Translations under genes and position numbers: made by a program
Assembly: GCA_963576475.1 (NCBI GenBank)
Contig: OY754977.1
Span: forward strand, 9,179,089-9,243,088
DNA: 64,000 nt
Source: Molanna angustata
Taxonomy: Eukaryota > Arthropoda > Insecta > Trichoptera > Molannidae
Direction: 5' to 3'
Part shown: positions 1 through 11,261 of the stretch, one piece after another
How positions within the stretch are numbered: the first letter of the stretch is position 1
Layout: the number at the start of each line of letters is the position of its first letter
The notes under the pieces: generated by a model
Seen by the model: the letters and a program-made list of their open reading frames with translations, nothing else
What the model was told of the DNA's origin: nothing
Databases searched by the model: none

Positions 1-113
1 CATTTCTCAAATGGATTATACATGCAGACTACATTTGTAAAAAGATAAAAAAACTCATATTTATATTCCTCAGTACCAAAAATATCCTCGGGACAAAGGA
101 TACAAGGCAAATT

Positions 114-579
114 TACCATGCACTTTGCAATTCAGTGATACAGTATGGATGGGGAGGATGTAGTATGACTGTTTTGGATCCACTTCTAGAAGTGCAAAAA
201 TCAATACTTCGCATCATATTCAATAAACCTTTCAGATGCCCCATTATTCACAGAATTTAGAGTCCTTAATGTTGGAGTTTTATACATTAAGAAAATAATT
301 TTACACACTCACAAACATAGACAAGAATACCCGATAGCTAGCCATTCATACTCTACTCGCAATGCTCAAAGGTCTATTATCATAAAGAAAAAAACAAACA
401 CGACATTCGCACAGCGTAATTTTAAATTTCTTGGCCCCAAGATGTACAATATACTACCTGATGCTTGGAAAAAAATGAAAAAAGACACTGAAAAAAACAA
501 TAAAAAGTTGGCTTATATCCATCGGCATAGATTAATCAAACAAATTAGGCTTATTCTAGTTTGCTCGCTATTCATTTAA
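114..579 (+). pseudogene. LINE reverse transcriptase C-terminal fragment (Jockey/Daphne-like)
   Basis: The first part (114-260) reads YHALCNSVIQYGWGG and then LEVQKSILRIIFNKP. This is the conserved block after the RT catalytic domain in non-LTR retrotransposons (L..S.I.YG...WGG, then Q..IL..I). The frame moves by one near 245-253. It then continues from about 253 to the TAA at 577-579 through HSYSTRNAQ and FKFLGPKMYNILP, the usual C-terminal signature of these proteins. The catalytic FADD region is absent and lies outside the window or was lost by 5' truncation. One frameshift makes it a dead copy. The clade assignment is tentative. Confidence 0.7.
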
Positions 580-740
580 TTATAATTTATATTTATTAAG
601 TTTTCAAGCATCTTAATTGGTTAATTTATTGATACCTACTAATCGTATCTACATATCGGACGTCCTAAAACAGGTTCACCTAGTTGGACGTCCAACATCT
701 AAAGATATTATAGAACTCCATACAATAATTATATCCATGA
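580..740 (+). repeat. 3' tail of the 114-579 LINE family
   Basis: This is noncoding sequence directly after the LINE stop codon. Positions about 595-700, including AAACAGGTTCACCTAGTTGG and GGACGTCC, recur in reverse orientation at about 61950-62060. That shows it is the 3' UTR of a dispersed family rather than unique DNA. Confidence 0.6.
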
Positions 741-778
741 TATTGGTAATTGGACCAGACTTGCCCCCTTGAATTACA

Positions 779-981
779 ATGAAAAAAATATCACGAAAAT
801 TCACATTGATTATATGCACTCTTTAAGCACACAAAACATGTATTTCTCCACAACACATAGTTTTGGAGTAGTAAAAAAATAGTAAAAAGGGATGTTTTTA
901 CTATATTTTTATGGGAATTTATGCTGAATTTTAAAAAAGTGTGACGAACATTCACTGGAGAAATGTTGAAACACACTTTTT
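779..981. repeat. Fragment of interspersed repeat related to 54590-54790
   Basis: The stretch containing CACATAGTTTTGGAGTA and then GTGTGACGAACATTCACT is repeated with divergence at about 54590-54790, inside the element inserted in a Helitron-like copy. It has no coding content. It abuts the CR1-like fragment at 982, so that LINE copy probably ended or inserted here. Confidence 0.6.
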
Positions 982-1205
982 AACAAAGCGGCTTACTATG
1001 ACCGATGCTTTAGTGTGAGTGGTCCTATTAAGTGGAATTCACTGCCTCTAGATGTCCGCAGTGCTCAAAGCAATAGCACTTTCACTAAAGGATTAAAAAC
1101 AGCTTTGTTTCAGAGAGCAACACAACATTAAACTATCAACGCCCTTGGTATGATCTCGAATCATTAAACGGCGCTATACAAATAACTTATTATTATTTTT
1201 ATTAT
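982..1205 (+). pseudogene. CR1/L2-like LINE C-terminus and 3' UTR
   Basis: Fifty codons (982-1131) run from NKAAYYDRCFSVSGP through DVRSAQSNSTFTKGLKTALF to a TAA. The pattern (WN.LP.DVR......FK..LKT.LF) is typical of CR1/L2-type protein ends. Most of the element is missing (5' truncation). The following 70 bp contain GAATCATTAAACGGCGCTAT, which recurs in reverse at about 10565-10590. A longer copy of the same family closes the window at 63505-63999. Confidence 0.75.
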
Positions 1206-1284
1206 TAGGTTTGTATGCCGCTTAAATTCATATTTGGTATAGTATCTGTCAGTTGCTTGGGAAACAATACAAAATTTGGATATG

Positions 1285-1350
1285 TAAAGCGGCCAGCGCG
1301 CTCAAATATCAAACCAAAGGACGCAGGTTCGAATCACCAGACGCAATTTC
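1285..1350 (+). repeat. tRNA-like SINE head, degraded
   Basis: GCGGCCAGCGCGCTC followed after about 25 bp by GGTTCGAATCACC resembles pol III A- and B-box spacing. There is no complete cloverleaf and no recognisable second copy. It is probably a decayed tRNA-derived SINE head rather than a tRNA gene. Confidence 0.35.
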
Positions 1351-1403
1351 TTAGTTTAGGGAATATAAAACCAGATCAGAATGGAGCTTCCACTCTTTGA
1401 TTG

Positions 1404-1575
1404 TTTTCGGTTGTCCCGCAAGAGCCGGGTAAACGAAAACACGACGGGCAAAATATCATCTCACATAGTTCAGTGATCCACTCATTGATGTTGTGCCTTT
1501 ATGGGAGAAACGAGACTGTTGTGTGGGTACACACGCACGTGTCGTGATTCCTTTCATGAGGTATTGCACAATAAT
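1404..1575. repeat. Interspersed repeat, GCCGGGT family, copy 1
   Basis: CCGCAAGAGCCGGGTAA, then ATCTCACATAGTTCA and a TGTGTGGGTACACACGCACG stretch, recur in the same order at about 3344-3530. Parts also recur at 15375-15425 and, reversed, at 49915-49960. No coding potential and no termini are resolved. Confidence 0.55.
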
Positions 1576-1949
1576 GCATAGCACACAGTACTCACACACA
1601 CAAATACATTGTGATGAAACATTCAAATTACAATCTCAACATGATACTAGATGATAATCTGCAATGAAAAAAAACTTTAAAAATTTCTAATTCATAATTC
1701 CCCACTATATCCCATTGGGGTAGTGAGGAGTAAAATGATATAGAAAAGTCCAAATATAGTGTAAATTGATCCATATTAGTCGACAACTAATAGGCAACCC
1801 CTCCAGAATAATTCATTACATACATTAAATAGGTGTACCAATGTCTGAAATATCAACACACTACCGATAGCTTGATCGTGTAGAAAACTAAATGTATATT
1901 ATATGTCACAGACCGATCGGGAAATTCGGCAGATGGATTACTATTTACT

Positions 1950-2250
1950 TTACTTTTCGTGTAGCCCCGGTACAGATATCCTCTTCACCCACATGGACAG
2001 CTTCAAGATTAACAGCTTTGGTTCCAGTTTTGTCAGCCAGTCCACCGTCTCCGGTCTCGTCTCATGGATATCCCGGAGAGTACCGTTAAATTCCCTGAGC
2101 TGGCAGTCCTGCACCATATGCTTTACTGTCTGCTCAGCTCCAGATTCACAATCTGCGTTGTCTCTATTCTCCCATCTCCAGAGAAAATCCAACAGAGCCT
2201 TGCTCCGTTCTTACCTTGTTTTGCTGCGGGTTCTTGGGTCCACTATTAGG
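1950..2250 (-). pseudogene. LINE C-terminal domain fragment (cysteine-rich tail)
   Basis: The minus-strand reading contains CESGAEQTVKHMVQDCQLREF. It matches the pattern C.CG.EQT..H.L..C.L found at the extreme C-terminus of several insect LINE polyproteins, behind the RNase H region. The rest (ETVDWLTKLE) fits the usual ending. The copy is short and stands alone, with no RT sequence beside it, so it is a truncated relic. A relative with the same tail type is at 42110-42900. Confidence 0.65.
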
Positions 2251-2259
2251 TGATTGAAC

Positions 2260-3343
2260 AGTATGCTTGCGTTGGCTCATGTTTCTCTCAAAGTCGATTC
2301 AATACTAAAATCCTCTGCCTCGACTGAATAAATTGGGTTACGGGATCTTAGCCTTTTTTGAATGTCATATTTTATTCGTTAATTTTAAATATATAAATAT
2401 GTGAAACCAGAATCACATATATGGACACCTCAGTCACATCACGATTTGGCATATTTCACGCTCTGGCTCCAACATTTCAAATTGTCAAGTAGGTACTTTG
2501 TTATACCCCCAACCCCATATGAACACAATATGCTCGATATTCACAAACGCCTTTCACGTTTTAGGGGTCTGACGCGACGGATTTAAGCGATTATTCACTC
2601 CTTAGAGAATTTTGTATGACACAATACGGATAACCCTGTCTTACAACACTAATAACCTCATTTGTTTCCTAGAGGAAAGCGGCTGCGTGTAAAGCTAGTG
2701 TTAGTCAACACATACTATTTGTAGCTAACCAGTAAATCTCTACATATTTAAATCCCTTTTTTTATATACCGTCTACTCATTGAAATTTTTTGATTAAACC
2801 CATAAAAATATTATGGTAGTTATTCACACCATTCATTTTTATATTATTCAGTCAGTAATATACTTACGTTCATGCTATGTAGTATTTTTTATTTGAGTTT
2901 TTTTTTATTTATTTATTCTTGGGTTTTTAATGTATGTACTTTCGTGTTTAATTTACCTTTCTTATGTGTTTTTATTTTTTTATATATCCTCTGCTACCGT
3001 TGATATGTCTAGATGTTATGAATTTTTATAAATTGTATTTCTTTGGTTTATGCTGTGTCATGTAATATTTTTGTTTTGTTAAGGGCATTGAACCGTGAAT
3101 CAATAAATAAATAAATAAGTATCGATACATGTTCTACTGACACCACCATAATATTATGGATGAATAATAGAAATAAATAACTAAAGAACTCCTCCGTTGA
3201 TTGGTCTTTATAAATGGAATTCTGGATTTTGGATCAAAACTTTCTTTTTAGGAAAAAAAAATACTAAAAAAAACAGAATTCCGTTTAAATTTGCTACGAG
3301 GCACCGGCCTAGAATAGTGCTTCTAGTCTTTTCTTAGTATCAT
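2260..3343. other. AT-rich intergenic DNA, one LINE-like 3' end
   Basis: No gene is visible. The segment about 2880-3115 is T-rich and ends in four AATAAATAA-type repeats after GGGCATTGAACCGTG. That resembles the polyadenylated end of a LINE or a transcript. I cannot tie it to a reading frame. Confidence 0.4.
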
Positions 3344-3600
3344 CGTTTTCGGGTATCCCGTAAGAGCCGGGTCATTGAAAATACAACAGGCAACAATAAC
3401 ATCTCACATAGTTCAATAATGAGGTTCATGGAACATCCTGAATGTTGCCTCTTTTAGGTGAGACTATAATAGTGTGTGGGCATACACACATGTGTCGTGT
3501 TTCCTTTTTTAAGAGGTAATACACAACCGCGCAGCTTTCGATGTTTACCCTACATTGTGGGATATGCCGTGATGGTATGAATGAATGAATTTGAATTTGA
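3344..3600. repeat. GCCGGGT family, copy 2, plus short LINE 3' end
   Basis: Positions 3344-3530 repeat the order of motifs seen at 1404-1575. At 3548-3590, TGTGGGATATGCCGTGATGG matches the 3' end of the RWFGHM LINE family (for example 16080-16120 and 16268-16305). A very short LINE end therefore sits beside the repeat. Confidence 0.5.
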
Positions 3601-4019
3601 TGACCCAGCGGAGTACAGCAAAATGTACATCGCTCTGCTACCATAAACCGAGGAAAGAGAGGTAAAAACAAGGATTTTTTATATATTTCCTCTGAGTGCG
3701 GTGACCTCCTGACAGAACTAAATAACAACAAAAAAAACAATGTTGGTTGGAACAAAATGGCATTTGACAATATGCGTCGGTCGCGATGTTAATGTTTCAT
3801 TTGTAATATTTTTAACTCGAAGTGACCCCTATTAAAATGCAGATTTGTCTATTAACGACCCGTAAAAAATGACAAAGAATAAGAATAAATTAAAAACATC
3901 ATAGAATACCTATCAGGTATACAATGATGAAGATTGTGATTATTATTATTATGCAAAAATGACGTTACAAAATATTCTGGAACGATTCCAGAAACGACTG
4001 AGACCTCGATCTTGCAAAA

Positions 4020-4545
4020 TTTTAACGCTCCAAATAGATGTAGGTACATCATAAATCGGTACAAATATTGCTTCAATATGATTCTCTGTAAAAAATAACC
4101 GAGTACTTTTGAGAACAAAACCACTCATCATGAATCGATACAAATACGACTTGAATGTAATATTATGATCTTTGTAAAAATAACCGAGTAATTCTGAATT
4201 CAAAACTAATTCTAATAGATGTAGCAACATCGTAAATCGGTACAAATATTGCTTGAATATGATCTCCTTAAAAATACCAAGTAGGTACTATCTATCTATA
4301 CAAAACCTCTCACAATACATCATAAATCGATACAATTATGACTTGAATACAACATGTAGGCTATGTAGGTACTTTATAAAAATAACCGAGTAATTCTAAT
4401 TCAAAACTGATTCTAATAAATGTAGGAACATCATAAATCGATACAAATATTGCTTGAATATGATCTCTTTAAAAATAACCAATTTATTACTATTGATACA
4501 AAATCACTCACGTCATAAATCGGTACAAATATTGATTGAATATGA
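4020..4545. repeat. Degenerate tandem repeat, roughly 80-110 bp units
   Basis: The core CATCATAAATCGGTACAAAT, followed by TTGAATATGATCTC, appears six times (near 4047, 4129, 4230, 4319, 4430 and 4515) with drift. Between cores AAAATAACCGAGTA also recurs. The uneven spacing points to an old array with indels. Confidence 0.75.
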
Positions 4546-4548
4546 TCT

Positions 4549-4930
4549 CAACAGCATCGCCACCTATGAAGTCACGAATAAACTTTTTTGTAACGCCATC
4601 TATTGAGAACTTCGTTACTTCGTAGATGGCTATGGTGTTGCAGCTTATTTTTAAACGAGCATATTTGGTATAGTACGTAAGAGGTCTATTTGTATTTTTC
4701 GCTTATTTCCTTTTAATAATTGTAGTCATGTACTGTGTGCTGTTCTTTGTAAAATAAAATGAAAGAAAAACTTAAATAAGTTTCTCATTATTAAAAAAAT
4801 AGAACTTTCAAAATTGCGTTGATAAGGGAACTCGATAAAAAATCATAATTGGTTATCCTTACGCAAGCGCATAAAGTGATCGCGTAAACCAATCGATTAT
4901 AGGTCGTAAGCCCAGTAGGGACCTCGAGTT
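4549..4930. repeat. Interspersed repeat with short inverted ends
   Basis: AACAGCATCGCCACCTATGA near 4549 is the imperfect inverse of ATGGCTATGGTGTTGC near 4625. The later part (about 4865-4915, with GCATAAAGTGATC and TATAGGTCGTAAGC) recurs in reverse at 14868-14930. A dispersed, probably nonautonomous DNA element is likely. Superfamily unknown. Confidence 0.45.
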
Positions 4931-5223
4931 CCTGGTTCTCTTATAATATTCCAACTTCGTCTCTATTGAGACGTTGAAAATTTGTCAAAAAATACCATTG
5001 ACCCCCGACAGGGAACAAAAAACAATGTTTGCGTATATGCAACATTAAAAAAATATTCGATTTAGTAAATGATATTGTTAATGTAAATGCAACCCATCAA
5101 ATTCAAAAATACTCTTTAAGAGTGTATAGTAAGCTAAATAGTTGATTTGAACAATCTCTTCCCCAGAATCATCAAAAGATACATCTTTGAAATAAAGAAG
5201 AAACAATTAATCGATTGCTTTTT

Positions 5224-8200
5224 ACTCTCCACACTATGGAATAGGGGAGAGTCATGATTTCGCAAAATTTAAGCGTATTTTTTTTACATCAATTTCTCAA
5301 TGGGTATCATGTAGAGAATGCACACTATGAGTTTCGTCGTGATGTGTTAGTGTGTATGGCGTATGCGCCGTACGCCGTAGCATTTATCTTTTTTGTGTCC
5401 TCTCTACAGCCCAAACTATAAGTCCGATCGACTTCATATTAACATCATATGTGTAAAATGCAAAGACCTAGAGCTGATTAGTTTTCCATAGACAACTTTT
5501 GATTTCTTCTCTATGAATTCATCATTTACGTTGTTTTTTTTTGTGTCCTCTCTGCAGCCCAAACTATAAGTCCGATTGACTTCATATTGATATCACATGT
5601 GTTAAATCCATAAACTTAGAGCTGATTAGTTTTCCATAGACAACGGTTCATTTTTTCCCAATGTTTCTTTATGATTTCATGTATTAAAACTGAAAAAATG
5701 CTCTCACGACCTGGAAATTAGAGATATTTTAATTTGGTTTCAACTATTTATACAACACCAAGAATCTTCATAAAATTGTATTCAAAGTTGGTCAATGTTA
5801 AAAGAAAAATATTCAACGGTTTCAAAAATTATATTTTATTTAATGGATATTTGTATGAAACTTATATGTAACAAGAGAATTTTTTTATATTTGGCAATGT
5901 TCAGTTCATTGATTTCATATTGATATAAGAATATTAATAGCTTGAACTTAGAACTGATTAGCTTTTCATAGATATCATAAAATTTCTTCATATGATATCA
6001 CGTGTCAACATTGTCAAAATTCTCTAACGCTCTTTGAAACAAAATTTATCTGCTTTTTTTAAAATATTTCATACAACATAAGCATTCTTCACTATACTGC
6101 ATTAATAGTTTGTCTATCTTAACATAAAAATATACTATCGGAAGAAAATTTATATTCCTGATAGTAACATTTAGTATGAATATAAATGTAATTAGATAAA
6201 TTTCTATGTATGGAAACGTTCAGTAATTTGATTTCATGTTATAATGTAAAGAGCTTGAACATAGAACTGATTAGCTTTCCATAAATAACAAAAAAAATCT
6301 TCATATGATATTACGTGTCAAAATTTTGAAAATGCTCTCGCGTTCTTTAAAACAAAATTTATCTGCTTTTTTTAAAATATTTCATACAACATAAGCATTC
6401 TTCACTATACTGCATTAATAGTTTGTCTATCTTAACATAAAAATATACTATCGGAAGAAAATTTATATTCCTGATAGTAACATTTAGTATGAATAAAAAT
6501 GTAATTAGATAAATTTCTATGTATGGAAACGTTCAGTAATTTGATTTCATGTTATAATGTAAAGAGCTTGAACATAGAACTGATTTGCTTTCCATAAATA
6601 ACAAAAATAATCTTCATATGATATCACGTGTCAAAATTTTGAAAATGCTCTCGCGTTCTTTAAAACAAAATTTATCTGCTTTTTTTTTAAATATTTCATA
6701 CAACATAAGCATTCTTCACTATACTGCATTAATAGTTTGTCTATCTTAACATAAAAATATACTATCGGAAGAAAATTTATATTCCTGGTAGTAACATTTA
6801 GTATGAATAAAAATGTAAAAAAAAAAATTCTTATGTATGGAAAAGTTCAGTAATTTGATTTCATGTTATAATGTAAAGAGCTTGAACATAGAACTGATTA
6901 GCTTTCCATAAATAACAAAAAATTTCTTCATTTGATATCACGTGTCAAAATGGTTAAAATGCTCTAACGCTCTTTGAAACAAAATTTATCTGCTTTTATT
7001 AAAATATTTCATACAACATAAGCATTCTTCGCCATACTGCATTAATAGTTTGTCTATCTTAACATAAAAATAAACTATCGGAAGAAAATTTATATTCCTG
7101 GTAGTAACATTTAGTATGAATAAAAATGTAATTAGATAAATTTATATGTATGGAAACGTTCAGTAATTTGATTTCATGTTATAATGTAAAGAGCTTGAAC
7201 ATAGAACTGATTAGCTTTCCATAAATAACAAAAAATTTCTTCATATGATATCACGTGTCAAAATTTTGAAAATGCTTTCGCGTCCTTTAAAACAAAATTT
7301 ATCTGCTTTTATTAAAATATTTCATACAACATTAGAATTCTACACCATACTGCATTAATAGTTTGTCTATCTTAACATGAAAATATACTATCGTTAGAAA
7401 ATTTATATTCCTGGTAGTAACATTTAGTATGAATAAAAATGTAATAAGATAAATTTCTTATGTATGGAAAAGTTCAGTAATTTGATTTCATGTTATAATG
7501 TAAAGAGCTTGAACATAGAACTGATTAGCTTTCCATAAATAACAAAAAAATTCTTCATATGATATCACGTGTCAAAATGGTTAAAATGCTCTAACGCTCT
7601 TTGAAACAAAATTTATCTGCTTTTATTAAAATATTTCATACAACATAAGCATTCTTCACCATACTGCATTAATAGTTTGTCTATCTTAACATAAAAATAT
7701 ACTATCGGAAGAAAATTTATATTCCTGGTAGTAACATTTAGTATGAATAAAAATGTAATTAGATAAATTTCTATGTATGGAAACGTTCAGTAATTTGATT
7801 TCATGTTATAATGTAAAGAGCTTGAACATAGAACTGATTAGCTTTCCATAAATAACAAAAATAATCTTCATATGATATCACGTGTCACAATTTTGAAAAT
7901 GCTCTCGCGTTCTTTAAAACAAAATTTATCTGCTTTTTTTAAAATATTTCATACAACATTAGAATTCTACACCATACTGCATTAATAGTTTGTCTATCTT
8001 AACATGAAAATATACTATCGTTAGAAAATTTATATTCCTGGTAGTAACATTTAGTATGAATAAAAATGTAATAAGATAAATTTCTTATGTATGGAAAAGT
8101 TCAGTAATTTGATTTCATGTTATAATGTAAAGAGCTTGAACATAGAACTGATTAGCTTTCCATAAATAACAAAAAATTTCTTCATATGATATCACGTGTC

Positions 8201-8412
8201 AAAATTTTGAAAATGCTTTCGCGTCCTTTAAAACAAAATTTATCTGCTTTTATTAAAATATTTCATACAACATTAGAATTCTACACCATACTGCATTAAT
8301 AGTTTGTCTATCTTAACATGAAAATATACTATCGTTAGAAAATTTATATTCCTGGTAGTAAAATTTAGAATGAATAAAATATTTCATTGTCAATATTTGT
8401 GGTGTGGAGAGT
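5224..8412. mobile_element. Satellite-bearing block bounded by inverted ACTCTCCACAC
   Basis: ACTCTCCACAC at 5224-5234 is exactly inverted at 8402-8412. Between them lie about 350 bp of flank, two diverged units and the homogeneous array listed separately. The right end continues into TTAGTGTTGGCCACAACCC. The same end appears reversed at 11214-11250, so this terminus is dispersed and the block is probably a nonautonomous transposon that amplified tandem units internally. No coding capacity was seen. The inverted repeat is short, so the boundary is an inference. Confidence 0.5.
5407..8370. repeat. Tandem satellite array, 313/314-bp units
   Basis: Taking TTGATTTCAT as phase mark, units begin at 5919, 6228, 6541, 6855, 7168, 7482, 7795 and 8109. 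Spacing is 309 and then strictly alternates 313 and 314. Two more diverged units begin near 5427 and 5578. Each unit carries AGAGCTTGAACATAGAACTG, then ATATCACGTGTCAAAAT, then CTGCATTAATAGTTTGTC. Sequence variants alternate as well: units 6855 and 7482 share GGTTAAAATGCTCTAACGC, while 7168, 7795 and 8109 share CATTAGAATTCTACACC. This indicates dimeric higher-order amplification. Confidence 0.9.
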
Positions 8413-8439
8413 TTAGTGTTGGCCACAACCCACTCGTTT

Positions 8440-9165
8440 TTTAATTAAATTTGTCATATATTTTTTTGTAAAAATAGTCTAATAAAGTAAAAGGCTAATA
8501 AAGTAGATTTTCACTTCAATCGAGAATATGAAAATCATATGACTGAGTTTTTAAGAAAAAATAATTACTATTCTTGCTATTAAAAAACCTCTAAACATTG
8601 CATTTTTTCACGAATTAATATTGTATATCACAGATTTGGTGATAAACAATATCTGGTCATGTTTCAAACATTAAGATGCATATGTGTGCACGTTCCGTAT
8701 GCCCAAGGTCTTAGGCTCATTTTTTACTTTCGAACCTGACTAATTTTGAAAATGTACTCTAATCTATAAGGTGAGAAAAAATAAGCCCTATTAATCGCAC
8801 ATGAATTTTTTTTTCATTATTTCTTCTTTTTCATACAACGGAATCAAATATATCAATAATTGATGCATTGATTTTATATTGTTATGATAAATACTAATCA
8901 AGGAAACCCGACAGATAGGGTGTTGCATAACAATACCTATAAAAAATGCACAAGAGTAGGTATCTACATCATATATATTCAGATAAAAATACAAGATCGC
9001 TTCGCCATTAGGTCTTCGTTCAAAACTGGGGCAAAATATGAATAATGCATTTTCTCACAGTATTTTAGTCTCAACAATAACTGATAATTACATTTTAATG
9101 GGATGTTTAATAATTTATGCCGCTACTGAACTTTTAAAACAAATCAGCTACGAATAATAATAATA
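8440..9165. other. AT-rich intergenic DNA, nothing recognised
   Basis: Only short spurious frames and low-complexity A/T sequence are visible. Confidence 0.5.
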
Positions 9166-9167
9166 CT

Positions 9168-9445
9168 CTTCGTTGGCCTTCGTGGCTCAGTCGCTAAGAT
9201 ATCTGACTGTTGCGCCAAAGGTTCTCCGGTTCGATTCCCGCCGGAGACGCAGTTTTCGATTGTCTTTTCAGTCTGATAAATTTTGTAAGTCTCTAGAATG
9301 TGGCAACTTATTGTTGGGTGCGTGTCAAAAATCGGCGTCACCAATTAGGATGGCGCAAGATCGGAATTAGTCTGGTGTGATGGTCGCCAACAACCTCCCT
9401 TAGGAGCGGCACAAGGAGTTAAATAAATATTTGACAAAGCACCTG
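9168..9445 (+). repeat. SINE family 2, copy interrupted by a LINE end
   Basis: The tRNA-like head begins GGCCTTCGTGGCTCAGT (A box) and has GGTTCGATTCCCGCC (B box). It is followed by the body CAGTCTG...AGTCTCTAGAATGTGG and the tail GGGTGCGTGTC. The tail resumes at about 9416 with AATATTTGACAAAGCACCTG after a foreign insert. Other copies lie at 12170-12398, 14335-14536, 31205-31350, 46140-46255 and 48950-49068. Confidence 0.75.
9330..9415 (+). pseudogene. LINE 3' end inserted in SINE 2
   Basis: The frame reads IRMAQDRN, then a stop, then SGVMVANNLP and ERHKELNK. This resembles the A.DR..WR......P....K ending of RTE-type proteins. It splits the SINE tail at GCGTGTC. It is too short for family assignment beyond non-LTR. 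Confidence 0.45.
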
Positions 9446-9679
9446 ATATTTTCCTGAGGAGCAATACGAAATGAAAATAAAATACAAATTTTGAAACTAG
9501 GCTTAAATGAGCGGGGAAAGTGGCGAGGAAAGACATTGAGAGTATTAAGCAGTCTCCTACCCCACTCCATAGGGAAAGTTTTAGAACTGTACATAGTTCT
9601 TTTCCTCCCCGAAGCGTTTGCTCGTCGGACAAAACAAGGACTACGACCAAGCATATTTCATATCACTACCACTAAGAGT

Positions 9680-9965
9680 CCAACCACAAACATGGAGGCC
9701 CTCAATCATGGCGAGGGTTTCCCACCCAACAGTACCACGGTAACACGTGACTCGACAGGGAACCTTCACCAAGCCTTTAGTATTTTCATTCCTCGATTTC
9801 CACGCCAAGCGCAGCGTCGAGCGGCGAGGCTAGACAGTGTCAGATGAATCCTGAAGTGTCGTGAATGGCAGCAAACAGCTCAAGACAGAACCAAATGGAA
9901 AAATTTGGATGAGGCCTTTATCTAGCAGTGGATCTAACATTGCTGAGAAGAATAATAATAATTTA
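9680..9965 (+). pseudogene. LINE 3' end (RTE-like), decayed
   Basis: The last part reads EWQQTAQDRTKWKNLDEAFI, then a stop and an AATAATAAT tail. W...AQDR..W..LEEAF is the characteristic ending of RTE-type ORFs. Upstream sequence from 9680 is GC-richer and probably belongs to the same element, but its frame is broken. Sequence 9446-9680 is unassigned. Confidence 0.5.
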
Positions 9966-10009
9966 TATAGTAAAAAAATATATTTTATTTATTTATTGCC
10001 CAAAATTAT

Positions 10010-10160
10010 CTCCCAACAAATAAACTTTGGCAATCGACCACGAGGTAGACCACCCAAGAGATGGAGAGATAGCTGGAGCTCGGCGTCACAAGAGGCCTTG
10101 AGGGATGGGCAAAGTTCCTGAAAAAAAAACAGGTGTCAACCTATAAAAAGAAGAAGAAGA
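10010..10160 (+). pseudogene. LINE 3' end with GAAGAAG tail
   Basis: The frame gives FGNRPRGRPPKRWRDSW and then an A-rich stretch ending in AAGAAGAAGAAG. GRP.KRW.D is the basic motif near the C-terminus of insect LINE polyproteins, just before a short repeat tail. It is 5'-truncated. Confidence 0.6.
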
Positions 10161-10174
10161 TTTATTTTTAATTT

Positions 10175-10345
10175 ATATAAAAATTAATATGTCTTTGTTA
10201 AACAAATACATATACATCTTCCTACGTTCCCTAAATTAGGCATAAATGCTTGTGCTATAGGTGAACGAAATCGGTCGAGGCAGGATTCGAACTCGCGATC
10301 ATTGGATTACTAGCCCAGCGCGCTAACCGCTCTGCCACTGGAAGA
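10175..10345 (-). repeat. SINE family 1 (tRNA-Thr-like head), copy a
   Basis: Read on the minus strand it has the A box TGGCAGAGCGGTTAG, the anticodon-loop-like CTAGTAA and the B box GAGTTCGAATCC. The body follows with ATTTCGTTCACCTATAGCAC, AAGCATTTATG and GGGAACGTAGGAAG, ending in a T-rich tail. Copies are also at 11966, 16420, 16785, 55660 and 60415. Confidence 0.85.
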
Positions 10346-10412
10346 AATTGCCATACGGCAATAAACTCGCCACTTGCGAAGGGTGCAAGGAAGTGTTTAT
10401 TATTATTATTAT
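10342..10412 (+). repeat. SINE family 3, 3' part only
   Basis: AAATTGCCATACGGCAATAA followed by GTGCAAGGAAGTG and (TTA)n is the 3' part of the SINE seen whole at 59690-59898. The tRNA-like head is missing. It abuts SINE copy 1a. Confidence 0.7.
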
Positions 10413-10645
10413 TTCAAGGGCGCTGATAAGAAAGATAGCTGATAAGGCGCGCAATAAGAAGAAAATACAAATTTATACAGCGCCGTTATAATAACAAGAT
10501 AATTCTAAGGGCGCTATAACTTAACTGTTAGTTCTGTAAAATAATAATAATAATAAAAAGAAGGATTTTATAGCACCGTTTAATGATTCAGGCGCTGATA
10601 TTTCGGTCTTATGTTGCTCTACAATACAGAGTAGTCTTAAGTACC
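10413..10645 (-). repeat. Decayed CR1-like 3' UTR pieces
   Basis: GGGCGCTGATAAGAA, CAGCGCCGTTATAA and TAGCACCGTTTAATGATTCA are reversed variants of the CR1-like 3' UTR at 1132-1205. Several overlapping pieces are present. No coding part remains. Confidence 0.5.
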
Positions 10646-10659
10646 TACTAATTTTAGTG

Positions 10660-11213
10660 AAAACCTCAAAACTGCGCCTCCATATATATGTAGGTAACAG
10701 TGATTTTAAAATAAAACATGTCGAGAATGACAGAGAAAGAAAGAACCGTCAGTGACCAGGGATAATGCTCCACAGGAGAGTAGATCTCCAGGACTACCTC
10801 CAAGATATGGAAGGACATCTGGCAATACACGGAAGGGAAGCTGACGCAGGACTTTAATAGGCCAACAGTCATAAATATGGAAAGAAGAAAAATATATTAA
10901 AATGAAAAAAAAAACTTGGACATATGTATATTGATAAAGTAAGTACTTATACAAATTTATTCTGGACTAGTGTAAAGAATGAATGATATTTAATAGATAT
11001 CAGAAAACATTTATAAATTACATAATATATTCATACCTGGTGTATATTACACTGAACAAATACGTATTCAGGTGTAAATACGTAAAAAAAAGAAACATAA
11101 ACAATGTACATACATACTTAAGTATCTCGTCAGACTATATAAGGCTAAATGAATTAATTTCTCACTGAGGTACAACGATACAGATATATCACTACTAAAG
11201 TAATTAAAAATAA
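10660..11213. other. Unassigned AT-rich DNA
   Basis: No supported gene is seen. The part 10720-10860 is less AT-rich and may be LINE-derived (GAAGGACATCTGGCAATACA), but no motif is convincing. Confidence 0.4.
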
Positions 11214-11250
11214 GCGAGCTGTGGCCAACACTAAACTCTCCACTACAAAA
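11214..11250 (-). repeat. Solitary copy of the 8402-8440 element end
   Basis: GTGGCCAACACTAAACTCTCC is the reverse of the right end of the satellite-bearing block at 5224-8412. It shows that this end exists without the array. Confidence 0.5.
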
Positions 11251-11261
11251 TAACTAAAGTG

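Noticed and set aside
3852..4245. Overlapping minus-strand frames rich in YRFMM
   Set aside because: They are translations of the degenerate tandem repeat at 4020-4545.
5224..8412. CRISPR-like array
   Set aside because: The 313-bp units are contiguous and homologous throughout, with no repeat/spacer alternation, in a eukaryotic context.
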